This document shows, piece by piece, positions 37,116 through 48,544 of a DNA stretch of 64,000 nt (within the stretch, counting starts at the first letter, position 1; every line of letters starts with the position of its first letter). The notes under the pieces were generated by a model. It saw only the letters and a program-made list of their open reading frames with translations. It had not been told where the DNA came from and did no database searches. Both the position numbers and the translations under genes were made by a program. The stretch comes from Gentiana macrophylla (Eukaryota; Streptophyta; Magnoliopsida; Gentianales; Gentianaceae), in assembly GCA_026214975.1 (NCBI GenBank), contig CM047806.1, positions 6,547,822 to 6,611,821 on the forward strand, written 5' to 3'.

Positions 37116-38439
37116 TAAGATGAAACTTACAGCAATGCATGCACGGAACTCATAAATTTTGAAAGGTGGAAATTTAAAGAAAATTGATGCAACTGTATAA
37201 AACGGTTTGTTCAATTTGAAAATCATGGTGACTTAATATTTTTAATGTTCTTCATCATGAATGAATATAAGAAATTAGAAAATGAGAAGACGTTATATAT
37301 TGGCTAACATGTGGCCTTTGTTCCCATGGAAACTATATATTTACATATGAATAGTTGCATTGACTCTGATGCAAGACGTAAATTGGCAATGTAGAAATAT
37401 ATTCGATCTTTAAGAGCTTATGCCATTAGCAAATCTCTAATGGTCAACTCTTTAAACTAAGTAGTGTAGTACGAAGTTTTTTATTGAGACAACAATCAGG
37501 ATAGATGAGGTCTCGGCTCAAATAACAAACGCTCTAGGAGGTATCTCGACTTATACTTCTGCTAAAAGATTCCCATTTCTAATGCAAGCCATTCATCAAG
37601 CTATTTCCCATTTCAAATTCAAGTATGTATATGAATTTGAAAAACATACTGGAAAAAGTTCAACCAACTAAAAGGCAAAAGGTTCTTTTGCATAACACAT
37701 ATACCGTTTTAAAAAAGGCAAAGGTTCATTTGCAGCCCCAAGTTTCAAGTTCTTTTATTTTTTCCTCACATACAGCCTTTTCATACCGTGAAGAAAGACA
37801 CATATATCCTATGTATTAACTATTTGTTCAACTTGCCTTTGGGCTCCAACATAGATGGGTGATGAACAATGTTCACGGATTCACGAGCCAAAGCTGCTGT
37901 AAACTAACCATGTAAGCATTCACTGAGTTCAGTGTACAGATCCAAAGCTGTTGGAACTGAAATTTCATCACTTAGCACTGACGTGACAGCATTTGCAATT
38001 CATCCATAAACAGGGGAAAAATTCGACATAAATAGAAGACGGCGCCGAAGAAGAAGCCTCCGGTTTCAACTCCAAAGAGTGGTATTTTAAGGCGTGACAT
38101 TGAATTAAGTGGACAAAACATACCTGAAAGACGTTCTAGAGCGGGCTGCATAACTGCCTAGGAAGTCAAAGATCAAAGTTTGCACAGGACTAAATAGCAA
38201 TATGAGAACATACCCGGTAAGAAGCTCAGAGAAAGTGTAAAGAGTGCTAAAACATACATTTGTAGTGAGTATTCTTTGTTACTTCAAAGCCAAAGTTTAA
38301 AGAGTGCTAAAACATACATTCAAAGCCAAAGTTTAAAGAGTGGTAAAACATGAAAGAACGTAAATTCTTACAGCTATGTCAAAAGTACCTAAAACAGGTA
38401 GTTAAAAGTACCTAAAACAGGATATTCGTTCTCTGTTCG
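36720..38439. other. Intergenic region without recognised gene
   Basis: Contains a TA microsatellite at about 37083-37112 and a short tandem repeat near 38275-38350 (TTTAAAGAGTG(C/G)TAAAACAT recurs). No coding region can be supported. Confidence 0.45.
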
Positions 38440-38697
38440 GAGAGCCAAAGAGAGGCTGCTTTGCTATTTGGGCAATTTGCAGCAACAGATTCGGATTGTA
38501 AAGTTGGAGGGCCACCACAAATTAAAACTTGCTTTATGTTACTACTTGATGTTGCTTTTAATACCTTGGTTCACATTGTCCAAAGAGGTGTTGTTGGGCC
38601 TCTGATTGACATGCTCCAATCTCCTGATCCTCAACTAAGGGAAATGTCAGCCTTTGCATTGGGGAGGTTGGCTCAGGTAGTTAATTTGAAATATTGA
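38440..38697 (+). pseudogene. ARM-repeat fragment (ARIA-like)
   Basis: The frame reads REAALLFGQFAATDSDCK, then a foreign segment of about 20 residues, then HIVQRGVVGPLIDMLQS and LREMSAFALGRLAQ. Both ends match consecutive armadillo repeats of the plant ABF2-interacting ARM protein family. The insert could be an unspliced intron, but it lacks a proper AG end. Nothing of the rest of the protein (more ARM repeats, BTB domain) is present nearby. A captured gene fragment is the likely explanation. Confidence 0.6.
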
Positions 38698-39465
38698 TAT
38701 GCACTTCATTCTTCTCAAAATCACGTGTTTATGATAACATGCTATAGTTTTTCTCCACCTCACCTCTTTCTTCTTGAGTGATTATTATCTTTCTCCGTGG
38801 TATATTATTAAGATTACATTGGTTTTATCTGCAAATCCTTTCTCCAAATCCAAGAAGCTGAACATGAAAGTTCAACTTACTGAGACTTGGTTCATCCATT
38901 TGAGCCTTAGTGATTCCTTCTCATAGATAAATGACTCAAAAGGATACTTAAAACAAAAGGTACCCAAAACAGGATATGGCCAAGGATGTTGTTCCTTTTC
39001 ATTTGTTGATGACGCTATATGAATGATTCCTAAGAATGTGAATGTCATGAACCAAGCAAATACCTGTTAGTTAAGTTTCGCTTTCATGTGAACATCGAAC
39101 CAAACTCACAAACCTTCATGTAAGTGCAGGAGCCGTAAGTATCATGAATGGATTATCCTTCACCACTTGGAACCCATGTGGTATAGCAAGTCCTGTCAAT
39201 TACGCAAAGTTGGACCCCAAGGATTTGTGAGTCGGACATGATGTAAACACCAACCTTCCCATAGGGCTTGGCTGTAGGAAAACTGTAAAACTCAGGACCT
39301 TTTGATCAAAGAGGTATAAGTTCTACCGTTGTAAATTGTAGTAGGCCACGTTGACATAACATGTCAATTGGTGTTAAATAGACCTATCCTACAAAATGCA
39401 TGCCAAATAAAATGAGAACTAAACTCAGGACTCAAAACCCCCTCCACATGTGTATTTCCCAGAGT
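38698..39465. other. Non-coding spacer between captured gene fragments
   Basis: No coding region or defined repeat recognised. Confidence 0.4.
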
Positions 39466-39993
39466 CTAAAAATCAAAGTCAAATTGCTTATATAAATAGA
39501 ATTCACCATTGCCTTCTAACCAAACTGTTTGTTGACAAAGACAAACAACCAAAGCATTCCATGATTCATACTCAGGTGTAATACCTTTTTCCAACATTTG
39601 CATAAACAGCAATACTGCAGTCTGGAGATCCCCTAAACTAACTATCACTGGATTGTATGTTCTGGAATCCGGTGAGAAGCCTCTCTTCCCTGCCATGTCC
39701 TCCATGAGCTTTAGAGCTGTCCTGACTTTGGTCTGCCTACAAAGTCCGGTAATCAGAGTATTGACAGTTTTAACAATCGGAATATAGCCACGATCAATCA
39801 TATGAACCCTTAAATCCAATGCTTCCTTCACGCGTTCCTTTTGGCAAAATGCATCAATCATAACAAGATGAGCTGACCACAATGAAAAACATGTGGAGTA
39901 CAAAGCTTTTAAGAATTGAAGGCATATATAACAGTCCTCTTTAAGAACAAAATCGTAAACATTAAACATATTAAATGATCGCCGTAAGCTCAA
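39466..39993 (-). pseudogene. Pentatricopeptide-repeat protein fragment
   Basis: About four PPR units can be read on the minus strand: MIDAFCQKERVKEALDLRVHM, TVNTLITGLCRQTKVRTALKL, SPDSRTYNPVIVS and GITPEYESWNALVVCLCQQ. PPR proteins bind organelle RNA and normally have 10 or more repeats plus a targeting peptide. Here neither end is present and the last part turns into unrelated sequence (FYLYKQFDFDF). A fragment, not a gene. Confidence 0.6.
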
Positions 39994-40172
39994 TGATCAT
40001 TGTTACGGATCATTTATAAACTTGTGCATTGAAGAAAGTCTATCCTTTGATTTTCCATGTAAAGTAGTTGATGTTGTAAGATTGATGGTTATACTTGATC
40101 TATAACAAATTAGCTATAATGTTTCAATTCAAGTTAGATTTTTGTAGTAGTCTGTTATTGTATTTGTTTCAG

Positions 40173-40370
40173 AACATCCTGGCCATAATTCGACTAACAT
40201 ATGGATTGTCTTTTATCTGGTTCTTTGTAAAGCAAGTTATTGTTGGGCTAGACGAGGTTGTTCTGAAAATGAAGAAAAGCAAACGTGCACTGCTGAATAT
40301 TGATCCTGAATATGGTTTTGGAAATGCTGAAGTGATTCAAGATCTGGTTGTTGTTCCTCCATGCTCGAGG
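40173..40370 (+). pseudogene. FKBP-type peptidyl-prolyl isomerase fragment
   Basis: After an AG at 40171-40172 the frame includes QVIVGLDEVVLKMKKSKRAL and IDPEYGFGNAE, ending VVPPCS. This matches one FK506-binding domain of the plant FKBP62/65 (ROF) family. Only one exon-sized piece is present, with no other FKBP or TPR domain. Likely a captured fragment. Confidence 0.6.
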
Positions 40371-40391
40371 TTTGGAAATATGCATTGTTGA

Positions 40392-41264
40392 ATGTTGATC
40401 CTTGATCACTCGATCATTGTAGTTAAACAATCTATCAATGCTAATTGATTATGATATGTCAACATGTTGTTAGAACACGTCTTGATATGATCGGACTTGC
40501 AAGTAATATATTATGAAAGTGGGTTCATGTTATGATATGTTGTTTTGAGTCTAACTAAATAACCTCTAATTCTATGCATCATTTTGTTTTTGTTTTTTTC
40601 ATTATGTCCAACATTATACCGAAACAACTTGGAAGGTCTACCACTAGTAGTACTTACAAATAGCTTGACTGCATGCAAATCTAGTGCAAGCTATTAAATA
40701 GATGGTGTTGATAGATAAAATCAAGTCGATTATTATAATGACCTTCACTCAAACTTAATTTTTATTGTCATTCAAAGAAACCGTTAAATTAAATCAAATC
40801 AAAAGTACAAGCATCAAGAACCAGACATTACAATAAGTTGAAACATTTTTATGTTTTTGTTTTTGTCAACTTTAATAAAAACATTAGATAGTGTGTGTGT
40901 ATATATATAAACACTCCTATTATATTTAGTTTTTGAAACTTTAATCGTTTTGAGTAGTTTAGATCCCGACATTATATTATAAATTCAGAATTTATAAATC
41001 TTAAAAGAAAAATCCCATACTAGATTACATTTATCAGTCAAATTCAACAGAAAAATTCATCCTAGAATAGTACAAATACAACTATACAATTGAAATGGTA
41101 CACAATTCCCAATTTCAAAAGAATGCAAAAGGGATAAGAGACGATACAAGATATCAAACTCTCACACCCAAATTTCAAAGCCAAGCAACTGTCATTATAG
41201 TACCAAAGTTCTTTTAACCCTGAGCTGTGCCCCTGGGGCAGAATTGTCATCTACCAAATGCAGA
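40392..41264. other. Intergenic region, 3' flank of the oxidase gene
   Basis: AT-rich; no gene or repeat recognised. The polyadenylation region of the minus-strand oxidase gene should lie around 41050-41260. Confidence 0.4.
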
Positions 41265-42495
41265 TCAAGCTAATTTGACTTGATCATCAAAATGCTTTGC
41301 ATTGCCTCCATTATTACCTTCAAATCTACTTATCTTAAAGTATTTCAACTCAGTTCTTTCATCTTCTTCACCTACAACAAGATCACCTAATATTTTGCCG
41401 ATAACGGGTCCCATTTTAAATCCATGTCCAGAAAATCCTCCTGCAACCACTACATCCTTTCCAAACTCCTTCCAAGAAATCAATGACGAAATCTTCATCC
41501 GGGGTCATTGAATACATGCAAGATTGTGTCATTACAGGCCCGGTTTGATCAACAAGGTCTCCGAACCGGCCTTGTATCCATTCTCTTAATGCATCCACCA
41601 TTGACGGCGATCCAGACCATGTTCTCTTGTCTGGCTCCTCACAAGGGTAGCCACCGTGGACAGCGATTTTGATCAGTTCCGGGAACTCGAGAGAGGGTGT
41701 ACCGTAGATGTAAGGCACGCCATAGCTAGCAAAAGTCGGGAAACCGGCTTGAATCTTGAATTCATCTTCATGCCCTTCTTTGATCTTCCAGTAATATACT
41801 GCAGTTTCTAATGGTTGTATAGGCAAAGTCAGGCCTGAAACATTCTTAACCAGTTTTCTCATCCATGCACCAGCTGTGATCACACATTTTTTACCCGAAA
41901 ACTTCTCATTGTGACTTGTGTGAACCACAACGCCACCCCCTGTCCAGTCTCTCTTTATATCTACAACTTCGGTGTTGTCTTTAAGGACTGCACCGTTTTT
42001 TATAGCCAATGCTTGGAACATGGAGACAGCTTTGGAGGGCTTGATAACACCACCGTATTCGGTCAAAACACCGATCCAGTCCTCAGGCATTTGAAACTTG
42101 TCTGAAAATTCTTTAGACACTTGGCTATTGTCAAGAACCTGAAAAGGGATCGACTTTTTAAGGCAGCTCGAGATGACAGCTTGAAGGTCCTTGTTATCCG
42201 ATGGACCCATATCGAATTGAGGTGTTTTGAAGTAGACCTTGTAACCGATTTCCTTTTCGGCTTCTTCCCATAGCTTTGTGGATTCTAGGACCATTTCTGG
42301 ATAGTAGTCTTCAGGGTATGTTACTCGAATAGTTCTGGATTCACCATGGGACGAACCACGATGGTGTAAAAAATCAAATTGCTCGAGTAAGAGCCGCGTC
42401 TTCTTGCCACGTTTGGCTAGTTGGTAAGCTGTGGAACTACCCATTATACCAGCCCCGACTACTATTACATCGAACACATCAATGCAGCTCGCCAT
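41265..42495 (-). CDS. Sarcosine oxidase-like FAD amine oxidase (one frameshift near 41470)
   Basis: Oxidises N-methyl or cyclic amino acids such as sarcosine or pipecolate with FAD, in peroxisomes in plants. Single exon; ATG at 42495 (MASCIDVFDV). The N-terminal FAD-binding Rossmann motif is VVGAGIMGSSTAYQLAKRG, followed by HHRGSSHGESRTIRVTYPE, the conserved region near the covalent FAD site in this family. The frame is clean for about 340 codons. It then shifts at about 41470 between DFVIDFL and KEFGKDVVVAGGFSGHG, after which a good family C-terminus reaches the stop at 41265-41267. Total about 409 residues, near the usual 390-420. The missing bases fall in a G/A homopolymer context, so sequence error is plausible. 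Confidence 0.85.
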
Positions 42496-42559
42496 CTCTG
42501 TCAATTTTCCTAAATCTTAGGCAATGATTCAGAAACACACAAACAAGGTCTCTTTTTCT

Positions 42560-42637
42560 GGGGTATGATCACACAATCACTAATGTATCAGATCCGTTAG
42601 AACTCCAAAGTCAAGCATAGGCTTCCGCCGAGACAAT
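42560..42637 (+). pseudogene. 5S rRNA relic (5' part)
   Basis: GGGGTATGATCACACAATCA, then CTAATG...ATCAGATCCG and AGAACTCCAAAGTCAAGCAT follow the order of the plant 5S rRNA gene up to the start of the internal control region. It then diverges. It lies about 65 bp upstream of the oxidase ATG, in opposite orientation to that gene. Confidence 0.65.
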
Positions 42638-43415
42638 ATTTTTTTGAACCTGTTCACAATTCAACAAACCATTATTTGAATAATTTTCAACTTTCCACAA
42701 AGACAGAGCATGTGTCAGCTAATTCTTGTTACATAAACAACAAATAATATTGAGTGTAGAAAACAGAAGGTGTAACAGTTCCTACACAGGGATATAACGA
42801 GCAGCATGAGCAATAAACATTAGAAAACCTGAGCACTTCGGATGGAAAACAATGATGTAACAGTAATATCAAAACAAACCCCAACAAAGACAAATATGAC
42901 GCAGCAACCAATCAGCGAAGAATCAATGGACGGAAAGCAACCAATAATTTCCATAAATTTATGTATTCTCAGCGCTCAATGAATTTAGCCACTCTCGTCA
43001 AAGACTACATTTTCACTATTCTTGCTAAAGGATGGTAAACCAGGACATGGGATATCCTACTTAGTAGCTCATGGGTGTACAACGTAGCCTGACTGACTGG
43101 TGATGCTCATCCATAATCTTCAGTCTAATGTCTAAAACCTCAGGCATGCACAAATGATTCCTGCACCATCATGCGTTACCTCAAAACGACTCGAAGGTTC
43201 ATCCACTACTTTTTGTCTCATTTTTTTTTGCAGAAACATGTCATTCGATTGAGACTTCACAATCCTGTCCAACAACACTGGTCGAACTGAAATCGCAACA
43301 CCTGAACTTCCTCCGGAAACATGCTCACGAACCTCGATCTGAAGACAGTCCAACTGCTGAACGATATCCTTCAGATGCCCGATACACTAAGTAGTTTCCC
43401 TTAACCCACCCTTCA
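42638..43415. other. Upstream region of the oxidase gene, no gene seen
   Basis: No coding region supported; short frames on both strands lack domains. Confidence 0.4.
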
Positions 43416-43602
43416 AATCCTGCTATTGTGCGAAGTGGTAAAGAGTCTTGAACCGATACTTAGTCTCACTTGACAAACACTTTAAATCCTGCTATTGTGC
43501 TTCTTTTTTTTTACTACAATATCAGCTTGCGACAAAACTCTCAAAAAGTTGAATTACTTTAAAGTCTCAGCATTCATAGTTTTTTTTTAAATCTTAGCAT
43601 TC

Positions 43603-43980
43603 ATGATGAAGTCTACAATTTTTATACTCATTACCCTGTCTATTCCAATCATTGTTTCATCGAAATGCACTTGTGATCAAGAACAAAATTGACACTGGTC
43701 AGGCCACACAAAGTATAAATTGGTAGCCTTTGCGACAATTCTCGTTGCTGGTGCGAATGGTGTATCACTCCCGAAGCTAGGCAAGTTTATTATTGCAATT
43801 TTTTTCGAAGAGCGACGTGTTTTATGTCATCAGAGCATTTGCCTCAAGAGTAATTTAGCGACAGCGATGGTTCACATTTTACTGGATGCCTTTGATAGTT
43901 TAACAAGTGCTTGTTTACCACAAAATCCGTGAGGGAAAGCCATGGCAACAAATCTAGTAAACAAAAACTTATCCCACAAA
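43603..43980 (+). pseudogene. ZIP-family zinc/iron transporter 5' fragment, left arm
   Basis: From an ATG at 43603 the frame reads MMKSTIFILITLSIPIIVSS, a signal-peptide-like start, then KCTCDQEQN and a stop. Another frame continues KYKLVAFATILVAGANGVSL, and further on HILLDAFDSLTSACLPQNP and a stop where the family has Trp. These are landmarks of the N-terminal third of plant ZIP metal transporters. Two frames and a nonsense codon show it is dead. Confidence 0.7.
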
Positions 43981-43984
43981 GTTC

Positions 43985-44258
43985 CTGGCAGACAAGGTCT
44001 TGTCGGACTATTAAAAGCATCCGGCAAAACGTGAACTATCCATGTCGCTAAAATTACGTTTATGGCAAAAACTTAAATGACAAGACATGTTCTCCGGAAA
44101 AGCTACTGGAAAAAAACCTACCTACCATCAGGAGTGAAACATTGATCGCACCAGCAACAAACACCGTCACAAGTCAATTTTGTCATCACAAGTGCATTCC
44201 ATTGAAACAATAGTTGAAAGAAACAGGGAAGTGTAAAAAGAGCAGACTTCTTCATCAT
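43985..44258 (-). pseudogene. ZIP-family transporter 5' fragment, right arm
   Basis: On the minus strand an ATGATG at 44258-44253 starts a signal-peptide-like frame (MMKKSALFTL). Downstream in another frame VFVAGAINVSL and VGRFF match the first membrane helix of ZIP transporters. It mirrors the left arm and is frameshifted. Confidence 0.6.
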
Positions 44259-44502
44259 GAATGCTGAGATTTTAGAGAAATTACGAATGTAGAGGGTTTA
44301 GAGAAATTCAAGATTTTAGAGAAATTACGAATGTAGAGGGTTTAGAGAAATTCAAGATTTTGTGAATTGTGCTTAAATGTGACAATGCATTAAAAGTAAA
44401 ATAGCCCAATAGCAGGATTTAAAGGGTTTTGTATGTGAAGCTAAGTTTTGGAGTATCGGGACTCTTTACCCTTTGGCACAATAGCAGGATTGGATTGGTT
44501 TG

Positions 44503-44766
44503 TTAAGCGTAACTACTCAGAGTATACATGAAAGTGGATTGCTTTTTTAAGGCAGCCGGAGATGACGGATTGAAGGGATCCATGTCGTATTGAGATGTTT
44601 TGAAGTAGACCTTGTAATCAATTTCATTTTCGACTTCTTCCCACGCCTTTGTGGATTCTAGGTCATTTCTGGATAGGCGCTCAAAGTGTGTTACTCGAAA
44701 GGTGTAAAATGTCAATTTCATAAGTAAGAGCGTTTTCATGCGACATTTAATCTGTTTCAGAAACAC
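44503..44766 (-). pseudogene. Truncated second copy of the sarcosine oxidase gene
   Basis: The minus strand reads LESTKAWEEVENEIDYKVYF and KTSQYDMDP, matching ESTKLWEEAEKEIGYKVYF in the gene at 41265-42495, then breaks. The upstream flank (TTTCAGAAACACACAAAGAAG) also matches the flank of the intact gene, showing that gene start plus promoter-proximal DNA were duplicated. Confidence 0.8.
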
Positions 44767-44785
44767 ACAAAGAAGCTCTCTTTAT

Positions 44786-44893
44786 GGGGTACGATTACAC
44801 TATCATATCCATCAGAACTCTAAAGTTAAACAAGCTTCGACGAGAGTATTACGAGGATGGGTGACCCCTACGAAGTCCTCTATGTTGCAACCC
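44786..44893 (+). pseudogene. 5S rRNA pseudogene, nearly full length
   Basis: From GGGGTACGATTACAC to GTTGCAACCCT it follows 5S rRNA over about 108 nt, including the pol III C-box-like GGATGGGTGACC and GAAGTCCTC near the 3' end. Several substitutions and a short deletion exclude a normal 5S gene. It stands next to the oxidase fragment exactly as the relic at 42560 stands next to the intact oxidase gene. Confidence 0.8.
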
Positions 44894-45912
44894 TAAAAAA
44901 TAAAAAAAAAAAGAAAGTAAGTTTTTTTTCTCTCTCTCTCTCTCTCAAAATTCTAATGAAGAGTAAATTGTCTAAATTCAGACAAAATATAAGTGACGAT
45001 GGCAAATTATGTCGCCTAATTAATCCGGGCCTGAATGAATCTAATGAGGAATACTCAAAACCCTAATGCCTTAAGAACGTGTTTGTAGATTTTAAGAGTT
45101 GCGGCTAAGTCTAAGAGTTTGTCTTAGATTGCCTACGTATCCTGTATTTTTCCAGGAATCAAGCCTTACGTAGTTCCTGGAACATGGTATTTATAATGAT
45201 AATGCATGCCCTAACCCTAATAATAGGTCGGTCTAAGCTATTGTCATATTTAACCTTAATGGGCCTTGCCCCTTGCCCAAGTTATCATGCTGATAATGGG
45301 CCTTCGTGGTCAGTGCGGACTCGCCCTCTAAGCCGACTTACGGTGGTCATTTGGGACCATCGCCCTACACGCTCGAGAGTCGATCATCGTAGCCTGAGGC
45401 GGGGCATCGACACGCATGCCTTGACACTTGTTCATACTATGGGGACCAATTGGAAGACGACACGTGGAGGGGTGAAACCCTGTATCGTCAATAAGCAACA
45501 GAAATCAACAAGTTTTTCACACGTCCTTTGTTCATCTCCAATATTCAAAATATTTCACCTGGCAAGCTTTGATTCTGGATTAAATAAGAATGTATTTTCA
45601 TTTTATGTATGTATACATACCAGAAAAGTTAGAAATGAGGGAAGGAGATATTTATTCAGTTTGCCCTTGTATAACATGTACATCGAATGGTCAACAAGTA
45701 CCCTTGTTTTTCACTATACCTAGTCACTATAACCATTGTACCCCTAACAAGCTAATTCTCCAAATCTTTAATCCATACACAACCTTAGTAAGCTGTTACA
45801 ACCGTTGTGTCAGCGGTTGTATTAAGTGAATGGATATCAAGCAATCAACTCAGCTTTACAAACTACAACTATGCGAAAGAGAGTGACAGATGTAACTTAA
45901 ACTTACAAATGC
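44894..45912. other. Intergenic, possibly LTR-derived
   Basis: The stretch GATTGCCTACGTATCC at about 45128, with GGAATCAAGCC and TACGTAGTTC following, is a phrase I associate with plant LTR retroelements. No second LTR or coding region is seen. The 179-residue frame at 45184-45723 has no recognised domain. Confidence 0.3.
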
Positions 45913-46482
45913 TCATACACGTTGGACTGGTTGTCTATGTGGCTTTGGGACATTAGGGTTCCCTTGCTCATAGAATGTTCTAAGGAGTGAAACTGCTTCG
46001 GATGCCATTATTCCTCCTGTGCACTTGTAACCCTTCCAGGACAGCGCTCCAGTAAGACTAGAATCCTCGCGCCCATCGGCATGCAAGGACAGTATGGACC
46101 CACAGCCTCCAAATTTATCATTTGAGCAGCTGTAATATACTTCGTTTACACCGATTATTGATAAAGCTGCCGCACACATTATACACGGCTCGCATGTGAC
46201 ATACAGTGTACAATGTGAAAACTTCTCAGCAGCTTCTCCAAGCAAAAGCCGGTCTTTTTGCCACTGTTCTAGAAGAACGTTGGTTGCTTCCATTTCAGCA
46301 TGTCTTGTTGCATTTCGTGTCTCAGTTGTTCGATTTCTCCCCGAGGCAATCACTTTCCCATTCTCGACAACAACACAACCCACAGGAACTTCAAGGCTAT
46401 CCAAGGCAAGCTTAGCTTGGTCTAATGCAAGCTTCATAAATGTCACGGTATCTGCCTCCGGTTTTTGCTTGCTTGATGCCAT
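45913..46482 (-). CDS. TAD2: tRNA(adenine34) deaminase, TAD2 subunit
   Basis: Catalytic subunit of the heterodimer that converts A34 to inosine in the anticodon of several cytosolic tRNAs. Single intact frame from ATG at 46482 ([11 protein letters not shown]) to TGA at 45913, 189 residues, the usual size. The cytidine/deoxycytidylate deaminase zinc site is complete: HAEME (proton-shuttling Glu) and PCIMC. Other family segments: [37 protein letters not shown] and the C-terminal [14 protein letters not shown], typical of plant TAD2. ADAT3-type subunits lack the catalytic Glu, so this is the TAD2 rather than the TAD3 type. No upstream in-frame ATG is needed. Confidence 0.93.
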   Translation of the reverse strand: MASSKQKPEADTVTFMKLALDQAKLALDSLEVPVGCVVVENGKVIASGRNRTTETRNATRHAEMEATNVLLEQWQKDRLLLGEAAEKFSHCTLYVTCEPCIMCAAALSIIGVNEVYYSCSNDKFGGCGSILSLHADGREDSSLTGALSWKGYKCTGGIMASEAVSLLRTFYEQGNPNVPKPHRQPVQRV

Positions 46483-48544
46483 CACTGCTTCCTTATGGTA
46501 TATACATTATTGTTATTGTTATGATAAAACATATAGTTAAGCGCAGTAAATATTTTTTTTAGTTCTTGAAATGGGGAAATGTATGAGAAGACCGGGAATG
46601 ACTTCGATTTATCGTAATTCCAGCATAATAACAACATAGAAATGAAGAGTTAAAGTTATCTAAATAAACCAATACTTCCAAGAAATGAAAACAAAAGGGA
46701 GGAAAAAAAATACTTTCATCCATTTTCAACCAAACAATTACATATCTAGCAATTGCAAGATGGGGTTAAAGAAATCACTGATAAAGTGACCTTCACGCTT
46801 TCCATATTAATTTTTTTAAATATATATAGAGGGGGGGATATGGTCATACATGTCTAAATAACACAGACAGGATCAAATCCATAGGCTGAGATAAGGGCTT
46901 ATTTTTTATGAAAGTCTGTGTTGACCCAGAATTTATTGAATTATTACGACACATCACAGGAAGCAGCTAGAGTGCTAGGAATTCATTTTGTGTTCATTCC
47001 CAAAACGAATAAATGTTGACACACGTATTAATCTGGTTACAGCATGATTAAAGAGTTTCCCAATCCAATAATCAATTATCCGTTTGTTTAGGAAAAACAT
47101 ATTCTATCTAAAAGGGCATCCGATAGATTAACAGAGCATTCAATAGACATCTTACGAAGTTATGAATCGTAGATTCATACCAATTTTAGCACAGTGAGCT
47201 CGAAAAGTGCATGGACATGAAGCATATGGGATAGTAATCATAAACCAGAAGGCATGTTGGGCGACACTACACCTACTTAACGCAGCACCTCAAACTAGAG
47301 GTAGGTATTCCTTCAGCCATAATGAAGCAACAGAACATCCATCAGAAAGCATAACCAGAAGCCACCATGAACAGAACATCAAGCATGTCCATTTTAGCTT
47401 GTCCAATTTGAAAAATTCCATCTTTTATCATCCAAAAATAAGCCATTTCAACTGGAACAAGTCTAATCTTGCACGGCGTCCACAATCCTGCTACTTTCTA
47501 GATTGATGTTGAATTCAATTGCATTTCATATGTTAATTATCTATCTCCCCAAAAGCTAAGGCTCTACCTCCCTAACAACTTAAGCTTTTGAGAGGGAGAT
47601 GGTAATTCAACAAACAATTAATCCTCGTCTAACAATCCAAAGGCACGTCTCCTCCATATGAATTAGATTAAGGGTAAGACGCCTCAAGTTAGCTAATCAA
47701 TCTCAGGGGGAAAGTAATTACCACCACAAATTCAAGCAAAAAATGCAATTGAAAATAAATAAATAATGAAAAGCTCAATCAAACCAAGCTTCTAAGATTG
47801 AGAAACCCTAACCAGGATCAAGCCAAAAGCGAGTTTATAGTCCACTGAAACAGCAACACAAGGCGATTTTGACAAATTTACAGTTCCTCCGGAAAACTGA
47901 AGGTGAAAGTGAAAGCGCAAGAACTTTCAATGTCGATGCCCAATTCAAAAAATGGACGATCGAGGTTCCAAGAAGGAAGATAAACGAAAATGATTGCTTT
48001 CTTTTTGTGAATTATTTATATTTGTAGGTTAGCTAATCGCAGAGTCGTTGAGTCACATAGTCAACACTAGTGAAAGACTTTTCACTATTTCCATTGCAAA
48101 ATATGTTTATTTTTGGGATTTTTATTTATCATGGCCACGACTCTGATTGTATTAGTACATTATTTACATGGTAAATTCGATCTTGAAAAGTCGAATATGT
48201 AATTAACGAATCTGTAGCCAACATGCTCGTGTTGATCATGAATCGACTATCAGTAAAGAGTTCTTTTTTTTATGATTGTGAAAAGAAATATAAATTTAAA
48301 GTCAAGAAGGATTCGTTGCAAGGCTGTTTAGCCCGAACGAATCAGCCACAACCGAGAGCGTGATTTTATTATTCATATTTTATCATCGGTTCGACACGTG
48401 ATATTACTAAGTAAGAGCCGGCTTATCTGAGACATGATTTAAATTTAAATTTGGATTAGTGGACCACTGAGTTCTGACCACTAAGCTAAATTTCATATCT
48501 TTTATTTAACATATACTCCCACGTATGTCTTTTTATTTAACATA
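46483..48544 (-). other. Upstream region of TAD2, possibly with a 5' UTR exon near 47800-47960
   Basis: Reading the minus strand, about 47960-47780 looks like a leader. It has a telo-box (GTTAGGGTTT, minus strand; AAACCCTAA on + at 47803-47811) and T-rich stretches. Such boxes are common near the start of genes for the translation machinery. A leader intron to 46483 would be needed; I could not fix its ends. No gene is seen in 46500-47780. Confidence 0.3.

Larger units (their letters stand above)
43416..44491. repeat. Large imperfect inverted repeat carrying ZIP gene fragments
   Basis: The word AATCCTGCTATTGTGC near 43416 and its complement near 44475-44491 mark the outer ends. AAGAGTC, TTTAAATCCTGCTATTG and CAGCATTCATGATGAAG recur inverted further inside. 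Arms are about 350-400 bp with a more diverged middle. Confidence 0.7.

Noticed and set aside
44786..44893. Functional 5S rRNA gene
   Set aside because: Too many substitutions and a deletion relative to plant 5S; no T-run terminator directly after; single copy, not in an array.
45184..45723. 179-codon frame as a gene
   Set aside because: It overlaps an LTR-like non-coding phrase and shows no domain.
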